From assembly GCF_000002235.5 (NCBI RefSeq), contig NW_022145599.1, positions 1,638,230-1,702,229 of the forward strand: 64,000 bases of DNA. Direction: 5' to 3'. Under the pieces are notes generated by a model. That model was not told the DNA's origin, ran no database searches, and saw nothing but the letters and a program-made list of their open reading frames with translations. Shown here one piece after another: positions 47,401-58,922 of this stretch (its first letter is position 1; each line of letters starts with the position of its first letter). The translations under genes and the position numbers were made by a program. This DNA comes from Strongylocentrotus purpuratus. Its lineage: Eukaryota > Echinodermata > Echinoidea > Camarodonta > Strongylocentrotidae.

Positions 47401-49760
47401 TACCCAGGTCAAGACCAAAAGTGATTTACACACAAACAAATTATTGTCTATTCATGGACAATTAAGCTGACAGATCAGAATCAGACTATAAAAAGAAAAG
47501 TATAAGTTAACAAAAAATTTACTGAAAAGTTGTACATTTTTATTTTTTCAATATTGAAGCTATAAAGTTTAATGGTTGTCTTGTATCTCTGACTATCTAA
47601 TGGCAAAAAAATGGTGGTGAGCTACAAAATGATGAATGGTGCTCATATATAGACACTATACGTCTAGACAGGTTGGTTTTCTTTACTGTTAGTATTACAC
47701 TTGACTTAGTGCTTACACTTATAGATGAATTAGTAAACTATTGAACATTAATGTGAAGTTTCCAGATTAGACTTGGTACTTGGTTGGTTGGTCCTCCAAA
47801 ATACTCGTCTAAGCTTTAACTGGAGGTGCGGAAAGGGTGAATTAATTTGTAGATGAGAGGACGTCAGGGCTATTTTAAATTTGACAGAGTCAGTGTGAGC
47901 GATAGTCTCCAGTTCAAGCTTGTTCCAATCACGCCACTGTTCTCATGAAGTAGGACTATAGCCTAGGGATGGGTTTCTGAACGATTTGTCAATTTTCCCT
48001 TTTGGATTTTTTTTCAACATCATGGTTGGATAATTGAAAAAAATCAACTACTCACAGGCAATACATCAAAGAGTTGACGGTGGACGCGAATACCAAGAAT
48101 TTCTGGCGATATATATACGCTCAACAAGAAAGGATGTCGGCATTCAAACCTTGAAAGTCAACTCAACGCTCAAACTCTCACGAATGCCCGAGACAAAGCG
48201 TTTGCACTATCAAGCCAGTTTGGAAGGGTCTTCAATCGAGAGAGCCAAGGCCAAAAGCCCCAACCAACCATGACTGGAAATCCCTTTCGGGAGATATGCC
48301 ACCCATAATTGTTGATACAGAAGGAGTTAGAATAATAGAAATAGGAAGCTGTTGCGAGACGGAGTCTCCATTAATTACAGCTGCCTGGTTTCACTTTCAG
48401 AAACCTTTGAAACTTTATAATAATGATCGACAGTAATCATCAATTACAAACATTCATGGTGGTTAGTCTGTTTGTAGACCGAAAACTTCAGTCTGTCTAA
48501 TCATCGGTTGTTCCACCGAGACTACGACTAGGGGTCTACGTCTGGCTCCAAGTCACTAGACCTCCTATTATTAGGGTGTCTGATCGCGCACCCGATGTTG
48601 TGTGCTAAAATCTTTCCCATAGAGATTGCACACATCCCTATGTGGTCTACATGCATTGCGCGACCAAGCAAAATTGGTCAATGGTTTTATGAAAAATTTG
48701 AAATTCAAACCTTTATAACAAATGATCCTGGAGGTGAAACTCAATAAATGTGGTGTCATATGAAAGAGCAGGTTTTTCTCCATATTCCCCATAGGGGGCC
48801 ACCCCCGGAATTCTAAAAATATCTTGCTCAAAACAGCGATTTAAACATCGTTTCCATGGTAACTCGGAGATTTACCAATTTCACGAACTGCTCCCCCGAG
48901 GGATAAGTTGGGCCAGCTGTAAAGAATATATCCATGCACATATTTTTTCTCTAGTCCCAAGGGATCATTTGTTACAACAGTTTGAAAATACCCTTGCTCC
49001 ACACTTTGCATATCGTGCTGTGCATTAGCTGTGCAGCTTTTGAGCAGAAATTATAACTCTGCGTGAACCACTTTTCTGTCCATTCTGACCAAAATGCTAT
49101 GAATATTGCACAATTTTTGAGGGGCTGTATCTTTTGATAGAAACATCGGTGAGTCTTGAAATTTGAAAGGTATTATTCTGATTACATTTGTTATTCCAAT
49201 ATCAAACAAAAATGGTGAAAAACGATCCCAAATTGAAAATTGAAAAATCGTTCAGACACCCTACTATTATTGTATTGGGGAATGTCAACAAATGTCAGTT
49301 TTATTAAAGAAATGACCCAAATCAGACGGTTATTTCTGTCTAGTCTGTTTGATGCTTATATTTCATCAACGGCAAAGGTGACAGCTCTTTTTCGTTAAAT
49401 CCCTCACGCTGGCTACGTACGTGCGTGGATACAGCAACAAAGCCAACGGAAACCCAGACCTTTCATAGCCTGGCCCGTCGGCCCAGCATCTGCTGAAGAC
49501 TTAGCAACCGTCACTATGTTAGTAGCGTCACATACGTATTATCAATTTTCAGAATTTTCCTCCCATCAGTTACCATGAAATTTAAAAAGGATACGTGCCG
49601 TCTTCTTCTGCTGCTTTAGAACTTCATCCCGAGCCGCATCAAGTTCTTCTTTGGTCTCTAATGCGTCCTCAGAATACGGGTTCATCGGGGAACTCACCCT
49701 GTTGATGAACTCCATCTTAGCTTGGCCAAAATAGCGCGCGCATGCGTAGTTAATTGGCAT
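35460..49760 (-). CDS. FAM227A: FAM227A-like gene, 11 exons
   Basis: Minus-strand exons in transcript order: 49760-49574, 47359-47198, 44644-44591, 43022-42958, 42019-41978, 39803-39630, 39314-39174, 38327-38099, 37652-37183, 36880-36549, 35610-35460. All donors are GT and acceptors AG, and phases join, giving 668 residues from the first ATG or 653 from the second (MEFINRV), which may be the true start. Family signatures are the N-terminal FLVGSIAKVNDRITNLD, the LHQYPGYES block, DTFWYLFLHRYHPS, LFNRISHNYVKLL, YAAYCAAFPNSWRQFDDSFK, and a C-terminal FNVEGRSPLVAHF with TAPTYQDII. Exon 9 is Ser- and Lys-rich and looks disordered. No catalytic motif or signal peptide is seen. FAM227 proteins are uncharacterised; vertebrate members are mostly testis and ciliated-tissue genes. 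Exons 4 and 5 are small and less certain. The gene looks intact. Confidence 0.82.
40030..41683. mobile_element. Foldback-type element with CTGCGGCAG repeat arms (FAM227A intron 5)
   Basis: The element begins CCCATAGGAAAG and ends CTTTCCTATGGG. The left arm (to about 40640) consists of about seven 71-base tandem units; GAACAGTCTGCGG recurs at 40189, 40260, 40331, 40402, 40473, 40544 and 40615. The right arm (about 41163-41660) has units of variable length headed CTGAAAGAGTATG, containing CAAGTCTGCGGCAG steps and their inverted GCAGACCTGCCGCAG. Between the arms lie about 520 bases of AT-rich unique sequence. Layout matches foldback transposons (Drosophila FB, sea urchin TU). No transposase. The target duplication was not identified. 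Confidence 0.75.
43931..44468. mobile_element. Mariner-like MITE with TACAGTCAAACCTGTCT ends (FAM227A intron 3)
   Basis: TACAGTCAAACCTGTCT at the left is matched inverted by AGACAGGTTTGACTGTA at the right. TA at both tips fits the TA target of Tc1/mariner transposases. Related GTGGCCAC and GGCCACCTGT blocks recur inside. About 330 bases of its centre are a LINE tail inserted later. No transposase. Confidence 0.7.
43978..44313 (+). pseudogene. LINE (CR1/L2-type) 3' end nested in a MITE
   Basis: The plus strand reads a typical LINE C-terminal tail (ACGERAFSSAAPCLWNNLPF, then SFRDL). A 3' UTR with GACGGCGCTATACAAATG and an (ATT)n tail follows. A short 3' fragment with a trinucleotide tail is the expected product of 5'-truncated target-primed insertion. 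It interrupts the mariner-like element around it. Confidence 0.75.
48571..49263. mobile_element. Inverted-repeat element with AGGGTGTCTGA ends (FAM227A intron 1)
   Basis: The left end (AGGGTGTCTGATCG) pairs inverted with the right end (CGTTCAGACACCCT). ATTATT occurs outside both ends but without an exact target duplication. The interior (about 690 bases) has no protein I recognise. A fragment related to the inverted right end (CTGAACGATTTGTCAATTTT) lies at about 47970-48000 in the same intron. Confidence 0.5.
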
Positions 49761-49795
49761 TAACGAATTTTATGAACCCCGATAGCCAAACGGGC

Positions 49796-50280
49796 ACCAC
49801 ACTCAGCCCCCCCCCCCCCCCCCGGCGTGTTTCCAGGATTTCACCAGGGGGTGTCCATCTCCAAAAAAAGGGTAAAATTAGCATGTTTTTACAAAAAAAA
49901 ATTCACCAGGGGGGGGGGGGGGGGATATACCTAGACCTATATCAAGCGATTCCAATTTAGGCCTTTAAAAAAGGTGCCACAACATATGTGGGTCGGTCAG
50001 TCAGAAATCTTTTTTTTTTTGTAATAACTTTTACTTCTTTTTTTTCCTTCTTTGGGCTGATATTTCTCAGTTTTGAATGCTTTAATATTCTTTTTATCTA
50101 AAAAAACGGTTATAAAAGAAAAACTTTTAAAAAAAGCTGACTGTAGATTTCAAAATTTTGGGGTCGGTCGACGCATGAGGGCAATACAATTTGTTTAAAA
50201 AAAAAAACTTTGTTAAAGGCCTTTTACGTGCTGATAATTGGAATAATGAGGGGGGGGGGGGGGGGGGGGGGTTATCCGCG
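49796..50280. other. FAM227A upstream flank with C and G runs
   Basis: C run at 49806-49822, a repeated CACCAGGGGG with G run at 49907-49923, and another G run at 50251-50270. CCAGGATTTCACCAGGGGG resembles the left part of the hAT-like MITEs, so one or two degraded copies probably lie here. The FAM227A promoter must be close by, but no specific element can be named. Confidence 0.4.
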
Positions 50281-50950
50281 GTCCCGCGTCCACTCAGAGT
50301 GTAACATGAACCAATCCTTCAATGTGTGTGAAACGGTATAGAGTAGGGTGCATTATGTACACAGGCCTTTTGTCAAGTTGATTTCAAATAAAAATAAAAA
50401 TTATAACAGCACAATAAAAATTCACCACAATCGGATATGATATAATAAAAAAAAGTAACAGAATTTTAAATTTCGCTTATAATTTCATGAAATATTGATA
50501 CGTATCACAAAGGCTAGCTGTATAATATGCACATTAACAAGTCAATGGTGTCATCAGCTCATCACTCTAGTTTATACCCGTTTTGGTAATTAAGAAAAAT
50601 GTCACTTTTCTGCTCTGAGAATGTATATAGGAAAGATTTTTTTTTTATATAGGCGAGTCCAATAAATAAAAAAATATTGAAATTTCAAAAAGAAAATATA
50701 TAAATTTGGTGAGGCAATGACATTGAGTCGTTCATTTCATGAAGCCTACCTGATTTTACATCACAGTATCATGCAATTTTGCGAGAATCCACGATTTAAA
50801 TTTCTTGTTTTCCATCCACTTTTTAAAGAAACTTACATTGTTCCGTTTATTTTATTTTTCTCGATCAATTCAACTTGCAAATGGCTCAGATATGCCCTTT
50901 AAAGGGAACAAAAAACTTCATACTAAGTTACTTTTATTATTAAATTAGTG
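50281..50950. other. Non-coding, target region of the LTR element
   Basis: AT-rich sequence with no gene. The retrotransposon inserted at CTCA (50951-50954). Confidence 0.5.
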
Positions 50951-50954
50951 CTCA

Positions 50955-52742
50955 TGTAGCGACAAATGTTACAGTGCATTCATTTATAATTCACTGGTAT
51001 ACATATTGTGTTTTTAATCCAAAATGGCCGCTTTAGAAGTCATTGAGAGTTCGAGGATTTGGTATTACGCCATGTCCTCAGAACTGGTTTTAACTCGATT
51101 TATTATATAACGATGTTTATTCATTAGTATTTTGATCACATGACCAATTAACATAGATGTACGCGTATTTATTCATAAGTATTTAGATCACATGCCTTAT
51201 TAACATACATGTGCGCTTGTTTTGAACCAATCGCGCTGTAGTTGATTGGCGCTCTTCTGATTTTCCTGTGCGGGAATCAGTGAGCTGTTTTAATATTGGT
51301 ATACACACATGCTGTCATTGTGTTGATATTTGTACCTAGAAAATTGTATCCAACGAGGATTGAACTGCTACGTCCCCGGACCATTCCCGGTGGACGTGCT
51401 CACCTATTTACATCTTGTACGTTTTGCAAGATATATTTTGACTCTCTCGATGTTCAACATTGACGACACTTTAATTCACCAGCAGTGAGAATAGAACATT
51501 TAATATGATCTAACGTTTTTTCTCACCTGCATTATTGTTTGACAACCTTTATCATCGACTTCATATGATATATATATTGTCTCGACATTTGATTCTTCGA
51601 CCTGCATCGCAAGTCACTGAAGTTGATCTATTGACATTGACTGCATCATCATTGTATTCATCTGTTAACTGATTCATCATCGTTGTCTTCATCACCGTTG
51701 TCTTCATCATCGCTGTCTTCACCAGCGTCGTCTTCATCGTCGACTTCATCATCGCTGTCTTCACCAGCGTCGTCTTCATCATTGTTGTCATCATCGTTGT
51801 CTTCACCTAGCGTCGATCATCGTCTGCATATCCTGCGCGATCGACAACCAGCTCGTCGACCACTGTTTTCGACTAGCTATAGTTTCTACATCTACCTAGA
51901 ACTTGAAGAAGATCTACTTTGAATTCAACTCCAATGACTCACGTAACGTTAATTATATTGTGATTTATGCTTTGCATTGTTTATCATTGTGAGGCCTTAT
52001 TTTGACTGACTGAGTGCCTGTTGTTGAGTGCGTACGCTTACTAACACATATTTTACATGTTTATAATTGCACTAGTTCTAGGCCTATGCCTGGTCTACTG
52101 ATCTAGATCTGCTATAGTCTAGATCCACCGATATATTGTTGTATTCTCGTGTTGTGCATTCCGTACACATACACAAGTAGAGATTTGTTTAGCGGTTTCT
52201 TGAACCACAATATTTCGTGCCTATGTAAGTAAATCTAAACGCTGTCTAGCTTAGATTTGAGTAGTATTTTCTTGACTGTTATTATTCATGCAGTGGGAAT
52301 GATATTTAACTGACTTGTTTTAGTACTGTTTTAAGTTGTACTGAACAGCTAGACTCCTGATATTTCGAGACTTGTATTCAGCGGTAATCATTAATACCAT
52401 AGTGACTAAGTTGAGTCTCCTTTACATTAATGTGCTGTTGGAAGTTATCTATGTTTGATTATTAATAGTAACTACCAAGGGCCTAGTGATAGTTTAATTG
52501 TCTGTCACTGTTGAGATAGACAGAAGAGGTTTCTGATAATTCTGTAATCATTGTATCTTATGTGAAATTATAGAATATAGAACCAGTTTTTAACCATAAT
52601 CAATTTGTCTGGATGTGATCATTTATTAAGTGTTTTCTTGTCTGGAGGGATACTGCTTTTTGGTAGTTTAATTAAAAAAGGGAATTATGTGGGATTACTA
52701 GTTAACACGCAACATAGTCCATACCCCATGTAGTTTTCTAAA
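50955..52742 (+). repeat. 5' LTR of the CsRn1-type element
   Basis: 1788 bases starting TGTAGCGACAAATG. A GTCTTCATCATCG trinucleotide-like block lies at 51675-51805. It ends TTTTCTAA directly before the primer site. The 3' copy is 1787 bases. Confidence 0.93.
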
Positions 52743-52743
52743 T

Positions 52744-52761
52744 TGGTGACCCCGACGTGAT
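52744..52761 (+). promoter_or_regulatory. tRNA-Trp-type primer-binding site
   Basis: TGGTGACCCCGACGTGAT, one base after the 5' LTR. It is complementary to the 3' 18 bases (with CCA) of animal cytosolic tRNA-Trp, the primer used by CsRn1-clade elements. Confidence 0.85.
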
Positions 52762-52862
52762 CCCCCTGAGATAAGAAACATTTAGATTACCTTTGCTTAT
52801 TAATAAAAAAAAATTTTTTTACCATTAGATAATCACATTTCTTACTGATACATTGAATTTAG

Positions 52863-53147
52863 TTGTGTAAACAGTGGACGTGGCGCGGCGTCATGACTGA
52901 ACCCAATACTCTTCAGCACCAAGTTGCTGCGCTCACGAAATTGGTCAAGGAATTGACCGCCACTATCGGTCGCATGCGGAGCCGAAGCAGCAGCATGAGA
53001 AGCATGAGCAGCAACAGGAAGCGCGACTCATCCGGCTATAAATCAGCGAGCACTTCTGAAGTTTGCTGGTATCATGAGAAGTGGGGTGACAAGGCTCACC
53101 AGTGCCGCCCGCCATGCACATATAGCAAGCCGGCGGAAAACAACTAG
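52863..53147 (+). pseudogene. Shortened gag retaining only the C-terminal part
   Basis: A 94-codon frame with a Leu/Val heptad-like stretch (LQHQVAALTKLVKELTATIG), an Arg/Ser-rich segment and C-x2-H-x9-C-x3-C (CWYHEKWGDKAHQCRPPC). This is the CHCC nucleic-acid-binding motif of CsRn1-clade Gag. The roughly 250 residues of matrix and capsid expected upstream are missing: only about 100 bases separate the primer site from the frame. The start used here could be the second ATG (MTEPNTLQ). It overlaps the open pol frame by about 20 bases. The copy probably cannot build particles on its own. Confidence 0.7.
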
Positions 53148-53155
53148 GCCAGGAG

Positions 53156-56100
53156 GTGGGCGCGACACCCCTCACTGGCCCTCTTCGTGACGGTCGCTTG
53201 TTCTATGTCACAGATAGAGATTCTGGGACACGATTTTTGGTCGATACGGGTGCCGCGGTAAGCGTAATTCCTGCCAACACCGCTGATAAGAGGCACCTTA
53301 TGCCACTCGTTTTGCAGGCTGCAAACAAGACGCGCATATGCACATATGGGCAGCGTGAGCTCACAGTGTGTATTGGGCTGCGGCGTTCGTTTAAGTGGTC
53401 ATTCATATTGGCCGATGTTTCGCAGCCTATCCTCGGCGCAGATTTTTTGAGATATTACGGCTTACTGGTGGATTTGCGCACCAACCGACTTTGGGATGCC
53501 ACCACTAGTCTGTCCGTACATGGCATCGCCTCCGACTTACCGTCGCTGAACCTAACAATAGTGCAGGTGGACTCCGATTCTGTCTACAAGCGCTTGCTTG
53601 CCGAGTTCACAGAAGTAACTCGGCCCATGTTTAAGAACTGTCCGTTGAAACATGACGTCACACATAGAATACTCACAACCGGCCCACCAGTTTCGGCACG
53701 ACCTCGACGCTTAGCGCCGGACAAACACAAGATCGCTAAAGACGAGTTTGGCCGGTTACTCGATTTGGGCATTGTCGAGCCCTCAGACAGTTCATGGGCG
53801 TCGCCGCTCCACATGGTGCCAAAGAAGTCAGGCGGTTGGCGACCATGTGGCGATTACCGCGCTCTTAATCGCGTGACCGTCCCGGATCGCTATCCCATCC
53901 CGCACCTTCACGACTTTGCCGCACAGTTGCGAGACAAGTGCGTATTTTCCAAAGTTGACTTAGTGCGCGCATATCATCAGATCCCCGTACACCCTGATGA
54001 TGTGAAGAAGACCGCGCTGACAACCCCTTTTGGGTTATTCCATTTCCGACGCATGCCATTCGGACTACGCAATGCGGCGCAAACCTTTCAAAGGTTTATT
54101 GATAGGGTCGTCCGTGACCTGCCATTTGTATTCGTGTATCTTGATGATATTCTTGTTGCCAGCGAGAATCCCGAACAGCACGAGACTCATTTGCGCCAGC
54201 TGTTCACAAGCCTCCGTGATTATGGAGTAGTAGTGCATCCTGACAAATGCCAGTTTGGAGTCGAAGCACTAGACTTTCTAGGGCACCATGTGACTGCCCA
54301 GGGCGTCTCCCCGATGGATGACAAGGTCGCGGTAATTCGCAAATTTCCGCGCCCTACCTCGCTACGCCAGCTGCGCCGGTTCTTAGGCATGGTTAATTTT
54401 TACCGCCGATTTATGCCTAAGTGCGCATCCTCGCTGGCCGCCTTGATTGATTTGCTGCGCAAGCAACCTAAGCGCTCTCGAAAGGCGTTAGATTGGTCCC
54501 CTGTGTGCGACTCTGCTTTCGCGGCTGTCAAAGAGGACCTCGCGAACGTCACGATGCTTACATACCCGTCTGTTGAGCTACCTACAAGCCTCGCGGTAGA
54601 CGCTTCCGATCTCGCCGTAGGTGGTGTGTTACAGCAACTCCATGAAGGGGAGTGGCGACCGCTTGCGTTCTTTTCTCGCCGCCTCAAGCCTCCCGAGACT
54701 AGGTATAGTACCTTTGGTCGAGAGCTGCTAGCCATTTACCTCGGAATACGCCATTTCCGATACTTCTTAGAGGGGCGTGATTTTTTTGTTTTTACAGATC
54801 ACAAGCCTCTTACCTTCGCACTCAAGACATCGCCCGATCGACATTCCCCTAGGGAAGCGCGGCAACTCGATTACGTGTCACAGTTTACCTCCGACATACG
54901 CCATATTCGAGGCGTTGATAATCAGGTAGCTGATGCACTTTCTCGCACCGAGATTGACTCAGTGCAATTACCGAACTTGATTAACCTGCGTGTAGTCGCG
55001 ACCGACCAAGTCGATGACGTTGAGCTCGCTGCTCTGCGCTCAGACACGTCAACCTCGCTCAAATTTGAGAAGGTCCTCCTTCCGGAAGGGGACGCGCACA
55101 TTTGGTGCGACATGTCCACAGGGCATCCGCGGCCGTATGTATCGGTAGCGCACCGTCGATCGTTGTTTGACAATCTGCACAATCTCGCGCATCCGGGCAT
55201 TAAAGCTTCGCAAAAGCTTATAGCGGCCCGTTTTGTGTGGCGGGGTATGAACAAGGACATTTGTACATGGGCGCGTACTTGCATCCCATGTCAGCGCGCA
55301 AAGATCCAACGTCATACGCACTCACCGCTTGGCACTTTTGCCAACCCCGATGCCCGTTTTGCACACGTTCATATTGATCTTGTTGGGCCACTACCGCCCT
55401 CGAAAGGGCACATTTATCTGCTGACTTGTATCGACAGGTTCACCCGTTGGCCCGAAGCGATCCCGATAGCGGATGCCACTGCCGAAACAGTAGCCATAGC
55501 TCTAGTGGAAAACTGGGTAGCTCGCTTTGGAGCTCCAGCCACGATTACGCATGATCGAGGTCGTCAGTTTCAATCTGCGCTTTTCACTGCATTAGCTAAC
55601 TTGCTAGGTTGTCGGACCATAGCCACCACGGCCTACCACCCGCAGGCCAACGGTATGGTGGAACGGTTCCATCAGCAACTTAAAGCCTCTCTCAAATCTC
55701 AACCCGAGCCGAACCGTTGGCAAGAATACCTTCCTTTGGTCATGTTGGGTATCCGCGCAGCTATTAAGGAAGACATTGGAGCTTCCGCTGCCGAACTAGT
55801 CTACGGGACGGCGTTGCGTCTTCCAGGCCAGCTGATAGTGCCTACGCGACACGATACTGTTGACCCCGCGGACTACGTCCAACGCTTGAAGGACCATATG
55901 TCTGTTTTAGCGCCTACAGCGACACGTAGGTCACCACAGACCAGTTTTGTACATAGGTCTCTCGATACTTGTACGCATATTTTCTTGCGTATCGATGCTG
56001 TCCGTAAGCCATTACAGCCTCCGTATTTGGGTCCGTTCAAGGTTCTCAAACGAAACCCGAAGTTTTTCGTTATTGAGCAAAAGGGCAAGCATGTTTCTGT

Positions 56101-56368
56101 AAGCATTGATCGACTGAAACCCGCATTTTTGGAAAGCGTTTCGGCTAGGACTACCGCGGCTGACGTGCCTCTAGAGGGAGAGCCTACCGTCTCCTCCCCT
56201 CTGCGCACAGCACTTCGCGCAACCTCTGCGCCTGCTCCTGCACCTGCTCCTACGCCTGCTCCTGCTCTGGTGAAATCGCAACCTGCTGCGCGTGTCACAC
56301 GTTCAGGCCGCCACGTCCACTGGCCGCAAAGGTACGTTCAGGTTCACTACATTGAACGTGTCGCATAA
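53156..56368 (+). CDS. pol: Pol polyprotein of the CsRn1-type retrotransposon
   Basis: Uninterrupted 1070-codon frame, in the -1 frame relative to gag and open from 53126. Domains in order: aspartic protease ([12 protein letters not shown], active Asp near residue 30); reverse transcriptase (FSKVDL Asp 268; YLDD at 328-331); RNase H (Asp 482, Glu 523, Asp 548, Asp 593); integrase zinc finger (His 675, His 679, Cys 709, Cys 712); integrase core (Asp 741, Asp 800, Glu 836, a D,D-35-E arrangement); and a GPF-type module (from about residue 965), before a Pro/Ala-repeat tail. All catalytic residues are present. The first ATG-like codon of the frame is GTG, so translation likely depends on frameshifting from gag or on an internal start; no canonical slippery heptamer is seen in the overlap. 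Confidence 0.95.
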   Translation: MGATPLTGPLRDGRLFYVTDRDSGTRFLVDTGAAVSVIPANTADKRHLMPLVLQAANKTRICTYGQRELTVCIGLRRSFKWSFILADVSQPILGADFLRYYGLLVDLRTNRLWDATTSLSVHGIASDLPSLNLTIVQVDSDSVYKRLLAEFTEVTRPMFKNCPLKHDVTHRILTTGPPVSARPRRLAPDKHKIAKDEFGRLLDLGIVEPSDSSWASPLHMVPKKSGGWRPCGDYRALNRVTVPDRYPIPHLHDFAAQLRDKCVFSKVDLVRAYHQIPVHPDDVKKTALTTPFGLFHFRRMPFGLRNAAQTFQRFIDRVVRDLPFVFVYLDDILVASENPEQHETHLRQLFTSLRDYGVVVHPDKCQFGVEALDFLGHHVTAQGVSPMDDKVAVIRKFPRPTSLRQLRRFLGMVNFYRRFMPKCASSLAALIDLLRKQPKRSRKALDWSPVCDSAFAAVKEDLANVTMLTYPSVELPTSLAVDASDLAVGGVLQQLHEGEWRPLAFFSRRLKPPETRYSTFGRELLAIYLGIRHFRYFLEGRDFFVFTDHKPLTFALKTSPDRHSPREARQLDYVSQFTSDIRHIRGVDNQVADALSRTEIDSVQLPNLINLRVVATDQVDDVELAALRSDTSTSLKFEKVLLPEGDAHIWCDMSTGHPRPYVSVAHRRSLFDNLHNLAHPGIKASQKLIAARFVWRGMNKDICTWARTCIPCQRAKIQRHTHSPLGTFANPDARFAHVHIDLVGPLPPSKGHIYLLTCIDRFTRWPEAIPIADATAETVAIALVENWVARFGAPATITHDRGRQFQSALFTALANLLGCRTIATTAYHPQANGMVERFHQQLKASLKSQPEPNRWQEYLPLVMLGIRAAIKEDIGASAAELVYGTALRLPGQLIVPTRHDTVDPADYVQRLKDHMSVLAPTATRRSPQTSFVHRSLDTCTHIFLRIDAVRKPLQPPYLGPFKVLKRNPKFFVIEQKGKHVSVSIDRLKPAFLESVSARTTAADVPLEGEPTVSSPLRTALRATSAPAPAPAPTPAPALVKSQPAARVTRSGRHVHWPQRYVQVHYIERVA

Positions 56369-56474
56369 ATAGTGGTTATTTTCATGTATATTAATGTATT
56401 TTGTACATATGTTTCCTTTATATTTTTAATTGTGTATTTTCGCCCCTCGGAGCTTACGCAAGCTCGGGTCTAGT

Positions 56475-56481
56475 AGGGGGG
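56475..56481 (+). promoter_or_regulatory. Polypurine tract
   Basis: AGGGGGG, four bases before the 3' LTR. It is the expected plus-strand priming site of the retrotransposon. Confidence 0.7.
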
Positions 56482-56485
56482 TTAA

Positions 56486-58272
56486 TGTAGCGACAAATGT
56501 TACAGTGCATTCATTTATAATTCACTGGTATACATATTGTGTTTTTAATCCAAAATGGCCGCTTTAGAAGTCATTGAGAGTTCGAGGATTTGGTATTACG
56601 CCATGTCCTCAGAACTGGTTTTAACTCGATTTATTATATAACGATGTTTATTCATTAGTATTTTGATCACATGACCAATTAACATAGATGTACGCGTATT
56701 TATTCATAAGTATTTAGATCACATGCCTTATTAACATACATGTGCGCTTGTTTTGAACCAATCGCGCTGTAGTTGATTGGCGCTCTTCTGATTTTCCTGT
56801 GCGGGAATCAGTGAGCTGTTTTAATATTGGTATACACACATGCTGTCATTGTGTTGATATTTGTACCTAGAAAATTGTATCCAACGAGGATTGAACTGCT
56901 ACGTCCCCGGACCATTCCCGGTGGACGTGCTCACCTATTTACATCTTGTACGTTTTGCAAGATATATTTTGACTCTCTCGATGTTCAACATTGACGACAC
57001 TTTAATTCACCAGCAGTGAGAATAGAACATTTAATATGATCTAACGTTTTTTCTCACCTGCATTATTGTTTGACAACCTTTTATCATCGACTTCATATGA
57101 TATATATATTGTCTCGACATTTGATTCTTCGACCTGCATCGCAAGTCACTGAAGTTGATCTATTGACATTGACTGCATCATCATTGTATTCATCTGTTAA
57201 CTGATTCATCATCGTTGTCTTCATCACCGTTGTCTTCATCATCGCTGTCTTCACCAGCGTCGTCTTCATCGTCGACTTCATCATCGCTGTCTTCACCAGC
57301 GTCGTCTTCATCATTGTTGTCATCATCGTTGTCTTCACCTAGCGTCGATCATCGTCTGCATATCCTGCGCGATCGACAACCAGCTCGTCGACCACTGTTT
57401 TCGACTAGCTAGTTTCTACATCTACCTAGAACTTGAAGAAGATCTACTTTGAATTCAACTCCAATGACTCACGTAACGTTAATTATATTGTGATTTATGC
57501 TTTGCATTGTTTATCATTGTGAGGCCTTATTTTGACTGACTGAGTGCCTGTTGTTGAGTGCGTACGCTTACTAACACATATTTTACATGTTTATAATTGC
57601 ACTAGTTCTAGGCCTATGCCTGGTCTACTGATCTAGATCTGCTATAGTCTAGATCCACCGATATATTGTTGTATTCTCGTGTTGTGCATTCCGTACACAT
57701 ACACAAGTAGAGATTTGTTTAGCGGTTTCTTGAACCACAATATTTCGTGCCTATGTAAGTAAATCTAAACGCTGTCTAGCTTAGATTTGAGTAGTATTTT
57801 CTTGACTGTTATTATTCATGCAGTGGGAATGATATTTAACTGACTTGTTTTAGTACTGTTTTAAGTTGTACTGAACAGCTAGACTCCTGATATTTCGAGA
57901 CTTGTATTCAGCGGTAATCATTAATACCATAGTGACTAAGTTGAGTCTCCTTTACATTAATGTGCTGTTGGAAGTTATCTATGTTTGATTATTAATAGTA
58001 ACTACCAAGGGCCTAGTGATAGTTTAATTGTCTGTCACTGTTGAGATAGACAGAAGAGGTTTCTGATAATTCTGTAATCATTGTATCTTATGTGAAATTA
58101 TAGAATATAGAACCAGTTTTTAACCATAATCAATTTGTCTGGATGTGATCATTTATTAAGTGTTTTCTTGTCTGGAGGGATACTGCTTTTTGGTAGTTTA
58201 ATTAAAAAAGGGAATTATGTGGGATTACTAGTTAACACGCAACATAGTCCATACCCCATGTAGTTTTCTAAA
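56486..58272 (+). repeat. 3' LTR of the CsRn1-type element
   Basis: 1787 bases, near-identical to 50955-52742, followed by the CTCA target duplication. Confidence 0.93.
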
Positions 58273-58276
58273 CTCA

Positions 58277-58891
58277 TTTCCAGCATATTGGGTTTGCTTT
58301 TGGCCTTTTCACGTGTTTTCAAACACCTGCTGTTTTTTTTAAAATTTGAATCTTTACGATTCCCCTCGTTTACGGACCGCTTCATGATGTACTACTACTA
58401 CCGCCCCCCCCTGGCCTCCTTAAGAACAGGCACCCCCAGACAACTACCCTCTAGGACAACTATACCACCGATTGATAATTACCCTAAGTGGTTATTGTCC
58501 GGGGGTAGTTGGGTGGTATAGGTGGTAGATGTCAAAGAGGTATATGTCCTAGAGGGCGGTTGCCCTTTAGGGGTAAGTTGTCTGGGGTATACTTGTCCTG
58601 GAGGATGGTTATTCTAGGGGTACTTATGTGGGGGTAGTTGTCCTAGATGGTGGTTGTCCTAGAAGTTTTATTGTCTGGATATGCACAATGGGAATATTTA
58701 TAAGGCTTTTCTCCACTGTGCATTCTTGAATAGTTCTATTTAAGGCTAAAATCTGTGAGAGTTAGGCCATCAACTTCGGGATACCGATAGATGTTTATTG
58801 ATTTATTGTATCAGATTTTCCTCAATTTTTTCACTGATCCGTTTCCATTTTCTGCTCTAATTCAGGGCTTTCCACTGATTTTTTTTTTTTT

Positions 58892-58922
<31 letters not shown>

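Larger units (their letters stand above)
50951..58276 (+). mobile_element. Young Ty3/gypsy LTR retrotransposon, CsRn1 type
   Basis: The 4-base target duplication CTCA (50951-50954 and 58273-58276) flanks two LTRs (50955-52742 and 56486-58272) and an internal region with primer site, short gag remnant, intact pol and polypurine tract. By eye the LTRs differ only by one T near 57079 and a TA near 51878, so insertion is recent. The tRNA-Trp primer site and a Cys-His-Cys-Cys Gag motif identify the CsRn1 clade. There is no env-like frame. The LTRs are unusually long for the group. Confidence 0.93.

Noticed and set aside
53126..53147. Canonical -1 slippery heptamer between gag and pol
   Set aside because: The overlap contains GGAAAAC, which does not fit the X XXY YYZ rule in the gag frame, so no frameshift site is claimed.
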